From assembly GCF_001547935.1 (NCBI RefSeq), contig NZ_AP014636.1:1178001-1242000 (forward strand): a DNA stretch of 64,000 nt. Direction: 5' to 3'. The DNA is from Vibrio tritonius. Its GTDB lineage: Bacteria > Pseudomonadota > Gammaproteobacteria > Enterobacterales > Vibrionaceae. Of this stretch, positions 61,019-64,000 are shown piece by piece; the stretch's first letter is position 1; every line of letters begins with the position of its first letter. Both the position numbers and the translations under genes were made by a program. The notes under the pieces were generated by a model, which ran no database searches, was not told the DNA's origin, and saw only the letters and a list, made by a program, of their open reading frames with translations.

Positions 61019-64000
61019 TTAGCTCAGTTCTGCCAATAGACGTTGATTCTCCACGGCCATTGCTTGCTGACTTACCTGTTGGGTTTGCTGCCCTAACGTC
61101 ATCTGTTCAGAAACGGTGTGTTGCGACATGATGTGCTGCACACTCGCCTGCACCGATTGGCTATCAACCGGCACGCTTTGAATCGGTAAGGTCAGCTCTC
61201 TAACCTGACCGTTGGCATCTTGCGTAGTCACGGTGATGGTTGGATTCGACAGTCGGTTGGCTGCCTCACTATCGACCGTAAGCACACCCGTTTGCGGGTT
61301 GTAGCTGATACCATCAGGGAGCGGCTGGCCGTGTTCGCCGGTGACGTTCACCACTTTTAGCCCTGACAGAGCAGGCAATTCGAACAGATCGCGTTGCTCG
61401 CTGGAAGCTTGCTCTTCACTTGAGGATAACTCACTGTTTGCAGAGCCATCATTCTGCTGCAGCTCTTGCCACCAAAGCTCCGTTGTTGAAACAGTACTGG
61501 CTAAAACTGTACTTAACGCCGTATTAAACAGTTCAGAACCACTGACAGAGCTTACTTGTGGCGCATCACCACTTGCGATCAACGATTGCGCTTGTGGCGC
61601 GCTATTCACACCATCAAACCCCGCGCCCATCATGGGCTGTGAGATAAACGGCTCTTGCGCTGAAAAATCATGAATATGAGTGAATCGCTCGTCACTGGCA
61701 GAATTACTATTGTCGGGCTGTTCAGGTGAATTAGGATCCGTCGGCGTGCTCGGGTCCGTTGGTGTTGACGGTTCACTTGCTGCGCTCACCGCCAAGACAA
61801 AACTAAAGGTCGTGCTCATGCCGCCACTGTTGGTCACGGTGACCGCTATTGAATAATTACCCACTTGCGTTGGCGTGCCGCTTAACGTGTGGGTAGTAGC
61901 ATCAAAGCTTACGCCATCTGGCAAACCTGCTATCTGCCAAGTGAGCGTCAAATCTTGAGGATCCGTGACGCTATCTTGAGCGAATTGATAGTGGAACGCT
62001 TGGCCTTGCTCTGAACTTACCAAAGCTTGCTCAAAATTCACCAGCGGCGGTTCGATAGCCTCCACGACCGTCATCGTCCAGCTGTTGCTGTTTTCTGCCC
62101 CTTCATTATCAGCCGTGGTTAACGTAAAGGTGAGCTGCTCGCCACTGGTGCTATCTGCGCTAACCGTATACTGCACCGCGTGTAACAGGGTATTAAGCTG
62201 GCTTTGACTCACATTGCCAGTCACGTTTAGCACCCACTGCCCATTGGTAAAGGCATAAGTAGCGACGGTTTCCCCATTGAAGGTGATGGTGCCATCACTG
62301 GCAGAAAAACCTGAGCTGCTGCCGAGAGAGAGGTTATCTGCTGACAAGTTGGCATCGCTGCTGGTGAGGGTAAACGTAAATCCCGCGTATGAATCGCTCA
62401 ACGCACTATCAGGATCGGTCACCTCAATCGTCGGCATGAGAACCCCACTACTGCCTATCGCTATGCTAGGTTCATAAACCGTAGAGTTAAAATAGGTAAA
62501 CTCATTGCCACCCAGCAACACATGTCCATCACTGGTGACTTGCAAATCGGCATCGGTTGACGAGATAGCCACGCTATCAATCAATGTTAGGTTTGAGCCC
62601 GAAATCAGGTAACGCTGTAAACTGCCCTCGCTGGTAGTGACATAGAGCACAGAGCCATCTGGCGAGAGTGCGCTATCGACAACGTTACTTAGCTCTACTG
62701 AGCCACGAGTGGTAAAGGTATTACTCTCATTATCAAAGTGATACAGGCTGATGCCACTATTGGTTATTGCATAGATGCTTTGCCCATCTTCTGCCACCAC
62801 CAAATCTTTGATGTCCGTGCTTATCGACATAGTGGCACCGTTAGCGTCGGTATTACCATTACGAATGTAACCCACCCAGTTCAAACCTGAGTCTTCGATC
62901 TTATAAGCAATTAAGGTCGCGGATGAGAAATTAGTGGTGACGAACAGATAGTCACCGGAGACGGCAATGGCCGTCGCTTGATACATGTAAGGCTCAGAGT
63001 AGGCACCACTGTAGGTCTGGACATTCGTTAATTCTCCCGTGTTGCTGTCAACCTGATAAGAGTAGAGACTGTAATCAGACGTAAAGAACAGATAACGACC
63101 ATCGTCTGATAACGTAAAGTTGCTCATCGCATCGTAAACAGAGAAATCCATCGAGGTCATCGATACCACTTGCTGCTGCGTTAGCTCGCCTGCACTATCG
63201 ACGGTATAGACGGTCACTTCGCTGTAGGTAGTGCTGTATTGATCCAATTTAGAGGTAATGGCAAACAGTTGACTCCCGTCAGCATTCGTCACCAAGGTTT
63301 GTGCTGTACTCTCGCCAGCCAAAGTGTACAGATGACTAAGCGCACCAGTGGTGCTGTCCAGCGCGTAAACCGCGATGTGTCCCTCATTATCAGAAACAAA
63401 CAAGCGATTACCTGATTTAGAGACCACGGTGTCTGCGATATCCGTAAGATCCGTCAGTTGGTCAGAAGAGGTAATCGAATCAAGCAAACCTTGGTCGAAC
63501 AAAGCCCCCAGCGAGGTCAGCGGCGCATCATTGACTTGCGTAAACGCAATCGACTTGGTGTACACCTGCGATGCTTCCCCAAATGAATCGGTCACAGTTA
63601 GTGATACCTGTGTACTCTCAGCCAGCGCATCGGCATTGTTGGTGTAATGAATCAGCGATAATACTTGATTGACATCCGCAGTGGTCGGAATGGTTTTATA
63701 CGCTTCGGTGAAAGTTATCTTAATCCCTGTATCGGTGTTTTCGACCGTGGCGATCACCACACCATCTTTAAGAATCTGCTGCGATGTGTAGGTGTAAGTA
63801 TCATCGCCTTCGATTGTGATCTCACCATCGGAATCGCCACTCTCTTTGCTAATAGTGATAACAGCGCCGGCGTAGTTACCCTGTCCATCATTACGCGCAT
63901 CCATTTCCGCATCGGAGACGGAAACTCCATCGAACAGAGAGTGTGAGCCGCTGTTTTCCGTGTAGGCAAGCGTGCCACTATCACCGTTGATCTCCGGAAG
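61019..64000 (-). CDS. Large cadherin-like / beta-propeller surface protein (3' part)
   Basis: The C-terminal 993 residues of a secreted protein. The frame stays open to the window edge, so the start lies outside; the apparent Met at 63904 is internal, inside a repeat domain. Visible order: cadherin-like repeat with LAYTENSGSHSLFDGVSVSD; a lactonase-like beta propeller (about 150-510, repeats such as LFVSDNEGHIAVYALDSTTG); another repeat; a putative Ig domain (LPDGVSFDATTHTLSGTPTQ); a Pro/Thr linker (STPTDPSTPTDPNSPEQPD); and a Gln-rich end (QMTLGQQTQQVSQQAMAVE). I see no RTX nonapeptides and no C-terminal type I signal. It heads the export cluster behind it. Confidence 0.88.
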   Translation of the reverse strand, partial: LPEINGDSGTLAYTENSGSHSLFDGVSVSDAEMDARNDGQGNYAGAVITISKESGDSDGEITIEGDDTYTYTSQQILKDGVVIATVENTDTGIKITFTEAYKTIPTTADVNQVLSLIHYTNNADALAESTQVSLTVTDSFGEASQVYTKSIAFTQVNDAPLTSLGALFDQGLLDSITSSDQLTDLTDIADTVVSKSGNRLFVSDNEGHIAVYALDSTTGALSHLYTLAGESTAQTLVTNADGSQLFAITSKLDQYSTTYSEVTVYTVDSAGELTQQQVVSMTSMDFSVYDAMSNFTLSDDGRYLFFTSDYSLYSYQVDSNTGELTNVQTYSGAYSEPYMYQATAIAVSGDYLFVTTNFSSATLIAYKIEDSGLNWVGYIRNGNTDANGATMSISTDIKDLVVAEDGQSIYAITNSGISLYHFDNESNTFTTRGSVELSNVVDSALSPDGSVLYVTTSEGSLQRYLISGSNLTLIDSVAISSTDADLQVTSDGHVLLGGNEFTYFNSTVYEPSIAIGSSGVLMPTIEVTDPDSALSDSYAGFTFTLTSSDANLSADNLSLGSSSGFSASDGTITFNGETVATYAFTNGQWVLNVTGNVSQSQLNTLLHAVQYTVSADSTSGEQLTFTLTTADNEGAENSNSWTMTVVEAIEPPLVNFEQALVSSEQGQAFHYQFAQDSVTDPQDLTLTWQIAGLPDGVSFDATTHTLSGTPTQVGNYSIAVTVTNSGGMSTTFSFVLAVSAASEPSTPTDPSTPTDPNSPEQPDNSNSASDERFTHIHDFSAQEPFISQPMMGAGFDGVNSAPQAQSLIASGDAPQVSSVSGSELFNTALSTVLASTVSTTELWWQELQQNDGSANSELSSSEEQASSEQRDLFELPALSGLKVVNVTGEHGQPLPDGISYNPQTGVLTVDSEAANRLSNPTITVTTQDANGQVRELTLPIQSVPVDSQSVQASVQHIMSQHTVSEQMTLGQQTQQVSQQAMAVENQRLLAELS

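Noticed and set aside
63754..63984. Minus-strand frame reaching the right edge in another phase
   Set aside because: The in-phase extension of the large surface protein continues cadherin-like sequence to the edge, so this other phase is a shadow.

Overview
The window reads as a Vibrionaceae chromosome, most likely a Vibrio. The proteins are Vibrio-like, base composition is moderate, and at 9713-9771 there is a TATACCCAA...TTGGGTATA palindrome of a type I remember as common between Vibrio genes. The order folE-moeA-moeB-sulfurtransferase-SorC-talB-tkt is one I recall from Vibrio chromosome 2, so that replicon is my guess; no origin or rRNA is present to confirm it. No tRNA, rRNA or CRISPR was seen.

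1-9.4 kb is core metabolism: GTP cyclohydrolase I, molybdopterin assembly (MoeA, MoeB), a mercaptopyruvate sulfurtransferase, a SorC regulator divergent from talB-tkt, and a ketopantoate-reductase-like enzyme. 9.5-17.5 kb is more accessory: an XRE regulator, a ScrY/LamB-type sugar porin bracketed by GGACACACAC repeats, TrmK, a DOPA-dioxygenase-like enzyme, a SIR2-like protein with a small membrane protein beside it, and a PTS-IIC-like membrane protein with two palindromic operators upstream.

17.5-34 kb holds a RecQ-type helicase, an iron-type alcohol dehydrogenase, an MFS/LysR divergent pair, an HD phosphohydrolase plus a histidine phosphatase, an amino-acid unit (ornithine-cyclodeaminase-like enzyme, APC permease, divergent AraC), and a MarR-outer membrane factor-EmrA-EmrB tripartite efflux operon. 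34-35.9 kb has three small membrane proteins.

35.8-46.2 kb is a complete-looking Tad/Flp pilus operon on the minus strand (flp, prepilin peptidase, CpaB, secretin, CpaD-like lipoprotein, TadZ, TadA, TadB, TadC, TadD, TadE, TadF-like). It is divergent from an OmpR/histidine-kinase pair, and both promoters carry Fur-box-like sequences.

49.9-54.8 kb is a rearranged segment. Three copies of a 0.57-0.72 kb repeat surround an AraC regulator, a small NTF2/SnoaL-like protein and a class II Fic protein. The first copy carries a duplicate of the fic promoter plus decayed 3' fragments of fic and of the neighbouring M50-HlyD gene. From 54.8 kb to the right edge lies an export cluster without a visible ABC transporter: a PqqD-like/M50-peptidase/HlyD fusion, a GAF-like/HlyD fusion, an RND-type adaptor and a TolC-type lipoprotein. 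Upstream of them is the 3' part of a large cadherin-like/beta-propeller surface protein that runs off the window. This cluster is the best candidate for an under-described system.
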